Program-made: the position numbers and the translations under genes
Assembly: GCF_002294725.1 (NCBI RefSeq)
Contig: NZ_NSFT01000010.1
Location: 124,001 to 188,000 of the forward strand
Direction of reading: 5' to 3'
DNA: 64,000 nt
DNA from: Mesorhizobium sp. WSM4313
Lineage (GTDB): Bacteria > Pseudomonadota > Alphaproteobacteria > Rhizobiales > Rhizobiaceae
Notes under the pieces: model-generated
Database searches by the model: none
What the model saw: only the letters and a program-made list of their open reading frames with translations
Told to the model about the DNA's origin: nothing
Shown: in pieces, positions 18,060 through 27,009 of the stretch
Numbering within the stretch: position 1 is the first letter of the stretch
Layout: each line of letters begins with the position of its first letter

Positions 18060-18857
18060 CTATGAAGCCCGCCGGGCGACATGCAAGGACGGCCGGCGGT
18101 CTGCCGGCAGCGATGAGACGGTGGGCAGGCCTCGCGCTTCCTGTACAGAATAGCCCAACCGTTGCAGGCTGGCCCGCGCCAACGCCGCATTGCTGTCGAT
18201 GACGACCAGCCCATTCGTATCGCCGAGGCTGGCCGCCACAACAGACAATTCGGTGCAGCCGAGAAGTGCTGCATCGGCGCCGGCCCGTTGCGCGAGATGA
18301 AGCGCGCGCCCGGTCTCGGTCGCGGCCTCTGCGATCGAACCGGCCTTGACGAGCATGATCGCGCTGTCGACTCGCTCCTGAAACTCGGCCTCCTGCGGGA
18401 GGCAGAGGTCGAACCCCGCCGCCGTTATCCTGTGCTGATAGAAGCCGGAAACCAGGGTGCCCCGGGTTGCGAGGTTAGCGACCCGGCCCCGGTCGAGGCC
18501 ACGGCGGATCTCCGCCACCACCGCGTCGCCGATGTGGATGATCTCGGCTGGCGAGTTCGCCGCCAGCCTGTCGTACCAATGATGGGCGGTGTTGCAGGGC
18601 ATCGCGATACAGGCAACGCCGAGCGCGTTGAGCGTCGAGACCGCAGCTTGCAGCGGCGCCAGCGGCCCGTCATGACCAGCCAGGATCGCTTCGGTCCTGT
18701 CGGGCAGTTGCGGCACGCTGAGGATGACGGAAGGCACATGCTCGTTGTCGCGCAGCGCCCCGGTCATCCGGGTCAGCTTGAAGTAGAAGTCGGCCGATGC
18801 GAGCGGCCCGAGACCGCCGATGATGCCGAGCTGCGGACGGATGCCGTCGTCGATCAT
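18060..18857 (-). CDS. aspartate/glutamate racemase family protein
   Basis: 265-residue cofactor-independent racemase. It has two catalytic cysteines (MPCNTAHHW and LLGCTELS) and the start LGIIGGLGPLASADFY. It interconverts D- and L-amino acids, most often aspartate or glutamate. Its ATG overlaps the transporter stop (ATGA), making it the last gene of the binding protein > DAACS symporter > racemase operon. The context suggests use of imported acidic D-amino acids. Confidence 0.88.
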   Translation of the reverse strand: MIDDGIRPQLGIIGGLGPLASADFYFKLTRMTGALRDNEHVPSVILSVPQLPDRTEAILAGHDGPLAPLQAAVSTLNALGVACIAMPCNTAHHWYDRLAANSPAEIIHIGDAVVAEIRRGLDRGRVANLATRGTLVSGFYQHRITAAGFDLCLPQEAEFQERVDSAIMLVKAGSIAEAATETGRALHLAQRAGADAALLGCTELSVVAASLGDTNGLVVIDSNAALARASLQRLGYSVQEARGLPTVSSLPADRRPSLHVARRAS

Positions 18858-20218
18858 CGGGCGGGCTCGGCTTCGAGCTCTTGTGCGACTGTTTCAGCGG
18901 CCTGCGCCGCTTCCCGGTGGCTGGGCGCGATCATTGCCGTGCTTGCGGCCACGGTGGAGACGCTGGACAGCGTCATCAGCGTGTCCACGGCCGCGTCCAC
19001 CGCGACGAACAGGACGAACGCCGCCTCGAAGGGAAGCTTCAGATAGCCACAGACAATGGACATCTGCGACAGGATGAGCAGGCTGCCCATGCCGCCTGTG
19101 GTCAGCGCCAGAAGCGCGGAGACGACGCCGACAAGCAAGAGGTCCGGTATCGCCAGGGGATGGCCGTAGAGTTGGGCGATGAACAGGACGCCCGAGGTGT
19201 AGACCAGCGCCGGGCCGGTCCGCAGAAGCGCAGCCTGGAGGGGCACGAGCAGCTCGACGACCACCAGGTTGAATCTCAGGCGCTCTGTCAAAAGGTTGAT
19301 GACCCAGGGCAGCGAGGCGACCGTGGAGCGCGTTGTGATGGCCACCATCAGAAGCGGCTGAAGGGTCTTGATCGTGGCCCAGTAGCTCCGCCGCGAGCGT
19401 ATGGCGATGACGGCAAACGCGCCGGCGAGGAATGTCACGCAGGAAAGGCCCATCACCAGCAGGTAGCCGCCCATCAGCATCAGCGGCTTGATGCCGGTCG
19501 ACGCGGTCTGGTCGGCGATCAGTATGAAGGTCGCGAAGGGCAATCCCCAGACGAACCAGTTGGTCAACACCGTGCAGGCCTTGTACACCGCGTTGAGCGC
19601 CTGTGAGAGGCTGAGCGACGAGGGCTGGGGAATCTTGCCCATCGCGAGGCCGAAAAGCAGGCAGAACAACAGGACCTGGATGGTCTGGCCCGAGGCCAGC
19701 GCGTTGAAGACGTTGTTCGGCACCAGATCCAGGAAGATCGAATGTCCGCTGTTCGGATCCCCGGTCGACGGCGGCGGCTGGAAGGGGAATGCGAGATCGG
19801 TGGAGACGCTGCCTTGCGAATTGATGAACTCGCCGAGCTCGATGCGCGACTGCGGGTTCTCGATCTGGCCGGGCTTGAGGATCAGCGAATATGTGCCGCT
19901 GACCAGCACGGCGAGGAACGACACGACCAGTACCGCTATGCCGACTTTGCCGAGATAGCGGACTGATTTCGGGTCCTGGACCATGGCGGTGATGGAGAAG
20001 ATAACCGACGAGACCAGATAAGGCAGGACGACCATCTTGAGGAAATTCAGATAGACCTGCGCGATGGGGCTGATCGCATGGGCGAAGGCCGGGTAATAGA
20101 GGCCGCACAGGATCCCAGCCAGGATCATGATGATCGTCGTCGCCGGCGAGCGCAGGATGCGCTTTGCCGCCAGGCGCCAATCGAAAGGCATGGCTGCGGC
20201 TACATCCGAGACGGCCAT
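18854..20218 (-). CDS. dicarboxylate/amino acid:cation symporter (DAACS family)
   Basis: 454-residue inner-membrane secondary transporter of the GltP/DctA fold. It has multiple membrane helices, the re-entrant-loop region TTGGMGSLLILSQM, and the C-terminal VAVDAAVDTLMTLSSV in place of the usual VDxxxDMxRTxxNV. The changed substrate-site residues suggest a ligand different from C4-dicarboxylate. It starts 2 nt after the binding-protein stop and overlaps the racemase. Confidence 0.85.
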   Translation of the reverse strand: MAVSDVAAAMPFDWRLAAKRILRSPATTIIMILAGILCGLYYPAFAHAISPIAQVYLNFLKMVVLPYLVSSVIFSITAMVQDPKSVRYLGKVGIAVLVVSFLAVLVSGTYSLILKPGQIENPQSRIELGEFINSQGSVSTDLAFPFQPPPSTGDPNSGHSIFLDLVPNNVFNALASGQTIQVLLFCLLFGLAMGKIPQPSSLSLSQALNAVYKACTVLTNWFVWGLPFATFILIADQTASTGIKPLMLMGGYLLVMGLSCVTFLAGAFAVIAIRSRRSYWATIKTLQPLLMVAITTRSTVASLPWVINLLTERLRFNLVVVELLVPLQAALLRTGPALVYTSGVLFIAQLYGHPLAIPDLLLVGVVSALLALTTGGMGSLLILSQMSIVCGYLKLPFEAAFVLFVAVDAAVDTLMTLSSVSTVAASTAMIAPSHREAAQAAETVAQELEAEPAR

Positions 20219-20220
20219 TG

Positions 20221-21063
20221 TCAGACTTTGCTCCGCTGGCGATAACGCGCGATGATCTCGTCTGTGTTGAGGACCTGCTGGCCTCGCGCGAGATCGAGAT
20301 AGAGATCGACGAAGGCCGCCAGATGCGGATTGTCCGGACTGATGCCGACGGCGATCGTGTCGACCTTGTCGGTCAGCGTGATCGAGCGTGCGACCACCGT
20401 CATCGACGGATCGTCGACCATCAGCTTCTTGATCTCGAAATCGTCGCGATAGGCGAGGTCGATCGTGCCGTTGCGGATTGCATCGATGACCATGTTCCAG
20501 CCGGCGAAGCGCTGGATCGTGGCGTGCGGAAACGTGGCGGCCGCGTAGGTGGCGAAGGACGAGCCTTCGATCACGCCGAGGTCGCCGGAGAAGTCGCGGA
20601 TGATCTGCTCAGGCGGCTTGCCTTGCGTGATGCGGGCCAGGTTGACGCGGTTCGCCAGTAGCCCCTGGTGCAGCATGGCGTAAGGCCGCGAATAGAGGAT
20701 CGAGCGGCCGCGCCGGAGGGTGCGGCTCAGCTTGCCGATCGCCAGGTCCGCCTGGCCGAACGTCAGCTGCTGCACCATGGCGTCGAAGGTCCCGGCTGAT
20801 CGGTCGAACACCGGTTCGACGCCGAGTTCCGCGGCTATGCCACGCGCCAGGTCCATATCGATGCCGCTGTCCCCAGAGTCGTCGGCCGGGAAGAAGGGAT
20901 CGGAAGCGAAAGCCGGCATGGCGATGCGTAGCTTGTTGTCGCTGACGATGGGTTTGGGAGCGTCTTGCGCCTGGGCCGGCGTGGCCAGGGCTTGCGCCTG
21001 CGCGAGCAGCAGCCCTCCGCCTCCGGCTGCAAACAGCGTGCGACGTGTAAGCGGCATGCGCAT
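20221..21063 (-). CDS. amino-acid-type periplasmic solute-binding protein (SBP_bac_3)
   Basis: 280-residue family 3 binding protein. The N-terminus has a twin-arginine-like signal (LTRRTLFAAGGGGLLL, cleavage after ATPAQAQ). The ligand domain has DSGDSGIDMDLARGIAAELG, the usual family motif, and QLTFGQADLAIGKLSRT. Such proteins normally feed ABC importers, but no ATPase or ABC permease is here; a DAACS symporter follows 2 nt later. First gene of the operon. Confidence 0.85.
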   Translation of the reverse strand: MRMPLTRRTLFAAGGGGLLLAQAQALATPAQAQDAPKPIVSDNKLRIAMPAFASDPFFPADDSGDSGIDMDLARGIAAELGVEPVFDRSAGTFDAMVQQLTFGQADLAIGKLSRTLRRGRSILYSRPYAMLHQGLLANRVNLARITQGKPPEQIIRDFSGDLGVIEGSSFATYAAATFPHATIQRFAGWNMVIDAIRNGTIDLAYRDDFEIKKLMVDDPSMTVVARSITLTDKVDTIAVGISPDNPHLAAFVDLYLDLARGQQVLNTDEIIARYRQRSKV

Positions 21064-21260
21064 TTCTCTATCGTGCAGGAGAGCCGGACAACAATTCTGA
21101 CCGATGCGCAGTATGCATGCCGAAGTTAAGTAAAGGTATCTTTTGTTTTGCGCTTTTTTACATTGCAGACGGCTGAAACGGCATCAGGAGACATGCATGA
21201 TTTCTAAAATAAACGAGTCCGCGGCGGGGCGTGTTGTTGCCCGGTTCGTGCGAGGGATCG

Positions 21261-21950
21261 TCAGAACGTCTCGACCCAGGGCCTCAGCTCGACCTCGAAG
21301 CTCCACGCGCTGCGATGCTGGCGATGGACGGCGAGATAGGTCTCGGCGATCGCATCGGGCGAGAGGCGACGATCCGGCCGGTCGGACTCGGGCGCCTGTC
21401 CGGCCGGCTCGATCTGACCGTCGATGATGAAATGCGCGACGTGGATGTTCTTCGGGGAAAGCTCGCGTGCCATCGATTGCGCCAGCCCGCGCAGGCCGAA
21501 TTTCGGCATGGCGAAACCGGCGGAGCCGGAGAACCCTTTCAGGCTTGCGCTGGCGCCGGTGAACAGGATCGAGCCGGAACCACGTGCAAGAAGCCGGCGC
21601 GCCGCCTGCTGGCCGACAAGGAAGCCACCATAGGCGCCGACGAGCAGGGCTTGCTTGACCGCTTGCGCGTCGAGTTCGGCGATTGGGCCGCGCGTGCGGC
21701 CGCTGGCGTTGAAGACGGCAATTTCGAGGGGCCCTGCCTTGTCGGCCGTCTCGAAGAGGCGCTCCACGGAGGCTGCGTCCGATACGTCTGTTTCGAGGGC
21801 CTGCGCGCCGGTTTCCTTGACCAGCGCGGCCAGTTTGTCGACGTTGCGGGCGGCAAGGACGACACGGAAATCCTGCTTGGCGAGAAGTCGCGCCAGTGAG
21901 GCGCTTAACCCGGAACCGGCGCCCGCGATCACTGCGACGTTGGCTGCCAT
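21261..21950 (-). CDS. SDR family oxidoreductase lacking the usual catalytic Tyr
   Basis: 229-residue Rossmann protein: AGAGSGLSASLARLLAK at the nucleotide site, NASGRTRGP, and a Ser region TGASASLKGF. Where the catalytic YxxxK is expected it has FAMPK, so the Tyr is Phe. The downstream ARELSPKNIHVAHFIIDG is typical of one rhizobial SDR subgroup in which the Tyr is often absent. ATG 21950 has AAGGAGAA upstream. A redox role is uncertain. Confidence 0.8.
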   Translation of the reverse strand: MAANVAVIAGAGSGLSASLARLLAKQDFRVVLAARNVDKLAALVKETGAQALETDVSDAASVERLFETADKAGPLEIAVFNASGRTRGPIAELDAQAVKQALLVGAYGGFLVGQQAARRLLARGSGSILFTGASASLKGFSGSAGFAMPKFGLRGLAQSMARELSPKNIHVAHFIIDGQIEPAGQAPESDRPDRRLSPDAIAETYLAVHRQHRSAWSFEVELRPWVETF

Positions 21951-22175
21951 GGCATTTTCTCCTTGCGATAGTCCATCCGGGCAGTCGCCCAGCCGATGGT
22001 CTTGTTCGCAGCCTCGCGCCTTCTTCGCCGAGAGGCAAGAACGGCGTTGCTCCGTTTTCACCATTCGATGCAAAAAGCCGTCGGTCTATGCGCCGCCTGC
22101 TCGGGTGTAGCGAGACACTTGCCTGCCGCGCCGATCCGTCCGACACGTGAATGAAGGGCGATTCGAGGAACGACC

Positions 22176-23291
22176 ATGGAACCAATCTGGGCCGTCGGCC
22201 TGATGACCGGCACGGTGCTCGACGGCAATATCGACGTGGCGCTGATCAAGACGGACGGAGAGCGCATCGCCGACACCGGCACCTACACGCTGGCCCCCTA
22301 TCCGCAATCGATCCGCGCCCTGCTGGAAGAAACGCTGCGCCAGGCGCGCGCCTGGAATTTCGAAGGGCCGGAGCCGGCGATTTTTCGCGAAGCCGAGGAG
22401 GCGCTGACGCGCGCGCAATCGGCGGCGGTCAGGGATCTGGTCGAGAGCCAGGGCGTGAGCATGGCCGATATCGGCATCGTCGGCTTCCACGGCCAGACCG
22501 TGCTGCATCGCGCCCCGCAGCCGGGACGCATCGGCCGCACCCGCCAGCTCGGCGATGGCGAGCTGATGGCCTCGCTGCTCGGCACCAAGGTCGCCTATGA
22601 TTTCCGCTCGGCCGATGTCGCGGCCGGTGGGCAAGGCGCGCCTTTGGCCGCCGCCTATCATGCCGCGTTGCTTAAAGAGGCGGACGACGGCGGCGACACC
22701 GCGGTGCTCAATCTCGGCGGTGTCGGCAACATCACATGGTGGGACGGCAAAGACGCAATCGTCGCCTTCGACACCGGTCCGGCCAATGCGCCGGTCAACG
22801 ATTTCATCAAGTCGAAAGGCCTCGGCGAGATGGACCGCGACGGCAGGCTGGCCGCCGCAGGCAAGGTCGACGAGGAACGGCTCGCCATGCTCTTGCAGCA
22901 TCCGTACCTGACGAAGCCCTATCCGAAATCGCTCGACCGCTTCGACTTCACCGCGGCGATGGCCGAAGGGCTGAACGCCGAGGACGGCGCTGCGACGCTG
23001 ACCGCCTTCACCGTCTCGGCCGTCGGCAAGGCGCTCGACCTGTTGCCGCGTCGACCGAAGCGGCTCGCGGTCAGCGGCGGCGGCCGTCACAATCCGACGA
23101 TGATGGCAATGCTCGAGAGCCGCGCCGGCGTCGAAGTGGTGCAGGCCGAGACGCTCGGATGGAAGGGCGACGCGGTCGAAGCAGAGTGTTTTGCTTTCCT
23201 CGCCGTGCGCGTGCTGCGCGGCCTGCCGATCAGCTTTCCGAGCACCACCGGCGCGCCAAAGCCGATGCGCGGCGGAAAACTGGCGGGCTGA
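22176..23291 (+). CDS. anmK: anhydro-N-acetylmuramic acid kinase
   Basis: 371-residue cytoplasmic sugar kinase of peptidoglycan recycling. It converts 1,6-anhydro-MurNAc plus ATP to MurNAc-6-phosphate. Visible motifs are the ATP-site start GLMTGTVLDGNIDVAL, the catalytic Asp region GFHGQTVLH, NLGGVGNITWW, FDTGPANAPVND and SGGGRHNPTMM. Length matches the family. The stop abuts the stop of a converging GNAT gene. Confidence 0.93.
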   Translation: MEPIWAVGLMTGTVLDGNIDVALIKTDGERIADTGTYTLAPYPQSIRALLEETLRQARAWNFEGPEPAIFREAEEALTRAQSAAVRDLVESQGVSMADIGIVGFHGQTVLHRAPQPGRIGRTRQLGDGELMASLLGTKVAYDFRSADVAAGGQGAPLAAAYHAALLKEADDGGDTAVLNLGGVGNITWWDGKDAIVAFDTGPANAPVNDFIKSKGLGEMDRDGRLAAAGKVDEERLAMLLQHPYLTKPYPKSLDRFDFTAAMAEGLNAEDGAATLTAFTVSAVGKALDLLPRRPKRLAVSGGGRHNPTMMAMLESRAGVEVVQAETLGWKGDAVEAECFAFLAVRVLRGLPISFPSTTGAPKPMRGGKLAG

Positions 23292-23717
23292 TCAGGCCGA
23301 CAGCTTCTTCTGCAGGAAGACACGGCTGTGGCCGATGGGGAAGTCAGGCAACGATCCGAACGGTTGGTAGCCCTGGCGCCGGTAAACCTTCTCGGCGATC
23401 GGATTGAAAGTGTCGATCCAGGCGCTGTGGCAGCCGCGCGCGGTAGCCTCCTGTTCGGCCGCGTCGAGCATACCGGCGGCAATGCCTTTTCCGCGCAGTC
23501 TTTCGTCGACCCACAGCCACTGCACGTAGAGCCAGCCCCAGGCGGTGTAGCCGGAAATACCGGCAACGAGGGTGCCGGTATTTCCGCGCACGAAAACCGC
23601 GAGCGACTTTCGGCCTGACGCTCCGACATCGGCATCGTTGAAAGCGGTAAGGCTTCCGCCCAGGAAAGCGAGGTCCTGCGGCGAGGGTTCGGCGGTGATC
23701 TCGAGACTCGTCTTCAT
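23292..23717 (-). CDS. GNAT family N-acetyltransferase
   Basis: 141-residue acetyltransferase with the acetyl-CoA motif LWVDERLRGKGIAAGML (R-x-x-G-x-G/A) and C-terminal VYRRQGYQPFGSL. It transfers acetyl from acetyl-CoA to an unknown amine. Convergent with anmK; an intergenic repeat lies just upstream of the start. Confidence 0.85.
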   Translation of the reverse strand: MKTSLEITAEPSPQDLAFLGGSLTAFNDADVGASGRKSLAVFVRGNTGTLVAGISGYTAWGWLYVQWLWVDERLRGKGIAAGMLDAAEQEATARGCHSAWIDTFNPIAEKVYRRQGYQPFGSLPDFPIGHSRVFLQKKLSA

Positions 23718-23748
23718 CGGCTGCGACTCCGATTCGCAAGCCAGCCTT

Positions 23749-23790
23749 AGAGCAATTCCAGGAAAAGTGCGAAACAGTATTCCGGCCGCA
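23749..23790. repeat. rhizobial intergenic repeat, copy 3 (partial)
   Basis: AGAGCAATTCCAGGAAAAGT begins a segment that matches the reverse complement of copies 1 and 2 near 15 kb. Its second half is degraded (CAGTATTCCGGCCG instead of CGGTTTTCCG). Confidence 0.6.
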
Positions 23791-23808
23791 AGCGAAGACT
23801 GAGGCCTG

Positions 23809-24993
23809 TTACCGAGGACCGACTGACCGCCACGCCGCTGCGCCCGCCGCCACCAGCATCAGTGCCGCCGCGATCAGCGCGCAATTGGCGAAGCCGAGGC
23901 TCGTGTAGAGCGGGCCGAAGCCTGCCGTGCCGACGGTGACGGCGAGATAGGTGACCGCGCTGTTCAAGCCCATGATGGTGCCGCGACGCGACGGGTCGAG
24001 CGCGGTGAGGCGCATGACCAGCACGTTCAGCCCGAAATGGTTGGCAAGGCCCCAGACCCCGATCGTCGCGATCAGCAGGCCGAAGCCGCCGCTTGCCAGG
24101 GCAATCGCGACATAGACGGCGGCGACCAGCAGATAGGCAAAGGGCATGACGCGACGGGCGCCGAGGCGATCGATAACGCCGTCGAGCAAGGCGGCCGCGC
24201 CGAAGCCGAGACCGTAGGCGACCGCCGCCAGGCCATTGGCGCTGACCGGCTCGCCGAGGGCTTGGTGGAGATGATCGCCGAGATAGCCGTAGACGCCGTA
24301 GAAGGCGGTCATGAAGGCGCCGCAGGCAATGAGCAGCGGCAGGATGCCGGGAACGGCGAGCGCGCCGAGCGGCGACGGCGCAGGGCCGCTTTCCCCGGTG
24401 TCGTGCAGCGAGCTCATCGCCAGGCCGGCAACGGCCGCTCCTGCGAGCAGCGCAACGGCGGCGAAGACGGCGCGCCAGTGGATAAGATCGGCAATCACGG
24501 CCGACAGCGAGACGCCGGCGACCATGGAAAGCGTCCAGCCGGTCAGCACGACCCCGATGGTGCCGCTTTCGCGGCCGGGCGGCGCGATCGCGGCCGAGCT
24601 GGCATAGATCGCCGGCATGGCGACGCCGGCGGCAATGCCGGCAACCAGCTGGGCGGCCACCAGCATCGTCACCGTCGGCGCCAAGGCGCTGGCGACCAGC
24701 GCGACGGCCAGCAGCAGCAATGCGCCCTGCAGCATGCGGCGCGCGCCGATCCGGTCGATGTAGCGGGCAAGGAAGAGCGCGCTGGCCGACGTGCCGAGGC
24801 CGAAGGCGGCGGCGGCCGTCATCACCGCTGGCACGCTGGCGCCGAACGACGCCGCGACGGCGGGCGCGATCGGTCCCAGAACCAGCGAGTTGGAACCGAT
24901 GACGGCGATGCAGCCGGTCAGCAGATAGGCGGTGGCCGGGATCGGCGCGCGGGGCGCTTCGGTTATAATTGCTGATTGATTGCTGTTCGACAT
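23809..24993 (-). CDS. MFS transporter
   Basis: 394-residue inner-membrane protein with about twelve hydrophobic helices and the MFS loop ARYIDRIGARRML between helices 2 and 3. It resembles AraJ/YdhP-type sugar or drug efflux carriers. The start is 48 bp from the divergent Lrp-type regulator at 25042, suggesting an amino acid or related compound as substrate and Lrp control. Confidence 0.85.
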   Translation of the reverse strand: MSNSNQSAIITEAPRAPIPATAYLLTGCIAVIGSNSLVLGPIAPAVAASFGASVPAVMTAAAAFGLGTSASALFLARYIDRIGARRMLQGALLLLAVALVASALAPTVTMLVAAQLVAGIAAGVAMPAIYASSAAIAPPGRESGTIGVVLTGWTLSMVAGVSLSAVIADLIHWRAVFAAVALLAGAAVAGLAMSSLHDTGESGPAPSPLGALAVPGILPLLIACGAFMTAFYGVYGYLGDHLHQALGEPVSANGLAAVAYGLGFGAAALLDGVIDRLGARRVMPFAYLLVAAVYVAIALASGGFGLLIATIGVWGLANHFGLNVLVMRLTALDPSRRGTIMGLNSAVTYLAVTVGTAGFGPLYTSLGFANCALIAAALMLVAAGAAAWRSVGPR

Positions 24994-25041
24994 ATCATCA
25001 TAATGGCCGAATTAAATTCCGCATCAATGGAGAATTTCCAT

Positions 25042-25581
25042 ATGGACACAGAAACAGATGACATTCAGCGGAACAAGTATCCGGCCCGCGAGGTCGACCC
25101 TATCGACCGAAAGATATTAGGCGTCCTCGTCGAGGACGCGACCATTAGCTATGCCGAGCTCGGCGAACGGGTCGGCCTGTCGCCGCCGGCGGCGCATGAG
25201 CGGGTTAAGCGGCTGAAGCGCAGCGGCGCCATCCGCGCCACATCGGCGATCATCGATCCGAGGGCGGTGAAGAAGCCGCTGCTCGCCTTTGTGCATATCG
25301 ACACCAGAGGCTGGGGCAAGACGCCGGAGCTGATGGCGGTCTCCAAATATCCGGAGGTCGAGGAGATCCACACGGTCGCCGGCGACACCTGCATGCTGCT
25401 CAAGGTGCGCACCGAGGATACGCGCGCGCTGGAGGGCCTGCTGGCCCGTCTCTACGATACGCCCGGCGTGACCTCGACGCGCAGCTATGTGGTGCTGTCG
25501 ACCTATCTCGAGCGGCCAGTGCAGCCCGAGATCACGAACGAATGGCCGGCGCCGAAGCATATGGCGACGCCGGTTTATTAA
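25042..25581 (+). CDS. Lrp/AsnC-family transcriptional regulator
   Basis: 179-residue regulator: N-terminal winged helix (IDRKILGVLVEDATISYAEL, then VGLSPPAAHERVKRLKRSG) and a C-terminal RAM ligand domain (about residues 95-165, GDTCMLLKVRTED). ATG 25042 is chosen because GGAG lies 9 nt upstream. It probably controls the divergent MFS gene. Its last bases overlap the end of the converging membrane-protein gene. Confidence 0.88.
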   Translation: MDTETDDIQRNKYPAREVDPIDRKILGVLVEDATISYAELGERVGLSPPAAHERVKRLKRSGAIRATSAIIDPRAVKKPLLAFVHIDTRGWGKTPELMAVSKYPEVEEIHTVAGDTCMLLKVRTEDTRALEGLLARLYDTPGVTSTRSYVVLSTYLERPVQPEITNEWPAPKHMATPVY

Positions 25582-26081
25582 GTCGCCGCGATCTGGTGGC
25601 GCCTGGAACGCGCCAGCAGATAGAACGCCGCGACATGCGTGATCATCAGCAGCGGCACGTAGAGGATCGGGATCGCATAGGTCGCGCCCAGCTGTCCGGC
25701 ATGGCCAGGAAGGTCGAGCACCGTGCCGAGATAGTAGTCGCCGACAAGGTCCACCACGCCCGCAAGGTTGAAGGCGACGACCAACGGCCAGAAGAGCGCG
25801 GGCCTCGCCACAGTGAATAGCGCCAGCATGGCGAGCAAGCCGGTGGCGAAGTCGCCATAGGCGGCGAAGCTTGCGAAGGCAGGGGCAAGGTCGGGGCCCA
25901 CGACGCCCGGCATGAGGAAGACGAGCCCGAAGAAGCGGAAGCTGTGCAGCGTTGCGATGGCGCGCTGCGCCTCTATCGGCTCCATCGACCTCAGCCTTGG
26001 CCAGATATAGGCGGCGAAGCAAAGCAGCCACGGCACGTAGCCGAGCACGAGATGGATGTTGAAGATCATCGCAGGTGACAT
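25578..26081 (-). CDS. hypothetical membrane protein
   Basis: 167 residues with about four to five hydrophobic segments (IHLVLGYVPWLLCFAAYIWP, FFGLVFLMPGVVG, FWPLVVAFNLAGVVDLVG, ILYVPLLMITHVAAFYLLA). Family not recognised. It begins 12 nt after the methyltransferase stop, so the two form an operon; a shared role is inference only. Confidence 0.75.
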   Translation of the reverse strand: MSPAMIFNIHLVLGYVPWLLCFAAYIWPRLRSMEPIEAQRAIATLHSFRFFGLVFLMPGVVGPDLAPAFASFAAYGDFATGLLAMLALFTVARPALFWPLVVAFNLAGVVDLVGDYYLGTVLDLPGHAGQLGATYAIPILYVPLLMITHVAAFYLLARSRRHQIAAT

Positions 26082-26093
26082 CTTCGCCCCCTA

Positions 26094-26924
26094 TCAAGCC
26101 TTGGCCGGAACCGCCTCGAACACTGCCGTCAGAATGCCCAGCCGTCCCTCCATGAGATTGCGCCCGAGATTGGTGGCGAAGTCGGCGAAACCCTGCCCCA
26201 TGACGACCCCGAGATTGAGCGAAGGCGGCGGGCCGGAGGCACGGAGCTCGGCGAACCAGGCCTTGGCGGCAGCCGTGTCGTCGCGACGGACTAGCGTGCC
26301 GAAGCCGGCGGCTTCGATCGCCTCGCAGGTCGCCTCGGCCGTCAGCAGGAAGCTTTCGCGCGGCGTCTTCGCCCAGGGCACCGGATAGTGCGGATCGCCG
26401 CCATTGAGCACGACGTCGAAGGTCGCGAATTTTCCACCCGGTTTCAGCACGCGCCTGATCTCGCGGTAGAGCAACGGCCGGTCGGCGATGTTCATCGCCA
26501 CATGCTGCAGGAGCGCGGCATCGAAACGGCGGTCTTCGAAAGGCAGCGCCAGCGCGCTGCCGGCTTCGAACGACACTTTGTCGTCTTGGCCGGTGCGCGT
26601 GGTCAGGTAGCGCGCGGCTTCGACGAAGGGTTCGCTGAGATCGACGCCGGTCACCGCGCAGCCATAGGTCTCGGCAAGAAACCTGGCCGGCCCGCCGACG
26701 CCCGATCCGACGTCGAGCACGGAGATATCGGCCTTGATGGCGGCAAGATCGGCGAGCTCCGCCGTCGCGGCCAGCCCGCGGGTATGGAACTGGTCGAGGG
26801 TCGCCAGTTGTTCGGGCTTCAGCCGCTGTTGCTCAGGCCCAAACACCGCCAGTGCGTTCTTCAATCGACCGGTCAAGCCGGTCGCGCGATAGTGATCGCG
26901 CACGCGATCGAGTTCATCGGTCAT
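26094..26924 (-). CDS. class I SAM-dependent methyltransferase
   Basis: 276 residues with motif I VLDVGSGVGGPARFLAE, motif II VTGVDLSEPFVEAA and post-motif LQHVAMNIADRPLLYREIRRVLKPGG. This layout resembles sarcosine/dimethylglycine or phytol-quinone type methyltransferases, but the substrate is not determined. It is transcribed ahead of a membrane protein and divergent from the LysR gene at 27010. Confidence 0.88.
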   Translation of the reverse strand: MTDELDRVRDHYRATGLTGRLKNALAVFGPEQQRLKPEQLATLDQFHTRGLAATAELADLAAIKADISVLDVGSGVGGPARFLAETYGCAVTGVDLSEPFVEAARYLTTRTGQDDKVSFEAGSALALPFEDRRFDAALLQHVAMNIADRPLLYREIRRVLKPGGKFATFDVVLNGGDPHYPVPWAKTPRESFLLTAEATCEAIEAAGFGTLVRRDDTAAAKAWFAELRASGPPPSLNLGVVMGQGFADFATNLGRNLMEGRLGILTAVFEAVPAKA

Positions 26925-27009
26925 TGCCGCTTCCCTTCAGGCTTCCAAAGTCATGGAAGAAATACGGCCGCTTTCCGCGAACCACTATCCACGATAATGT
27001 CGATGGGTC

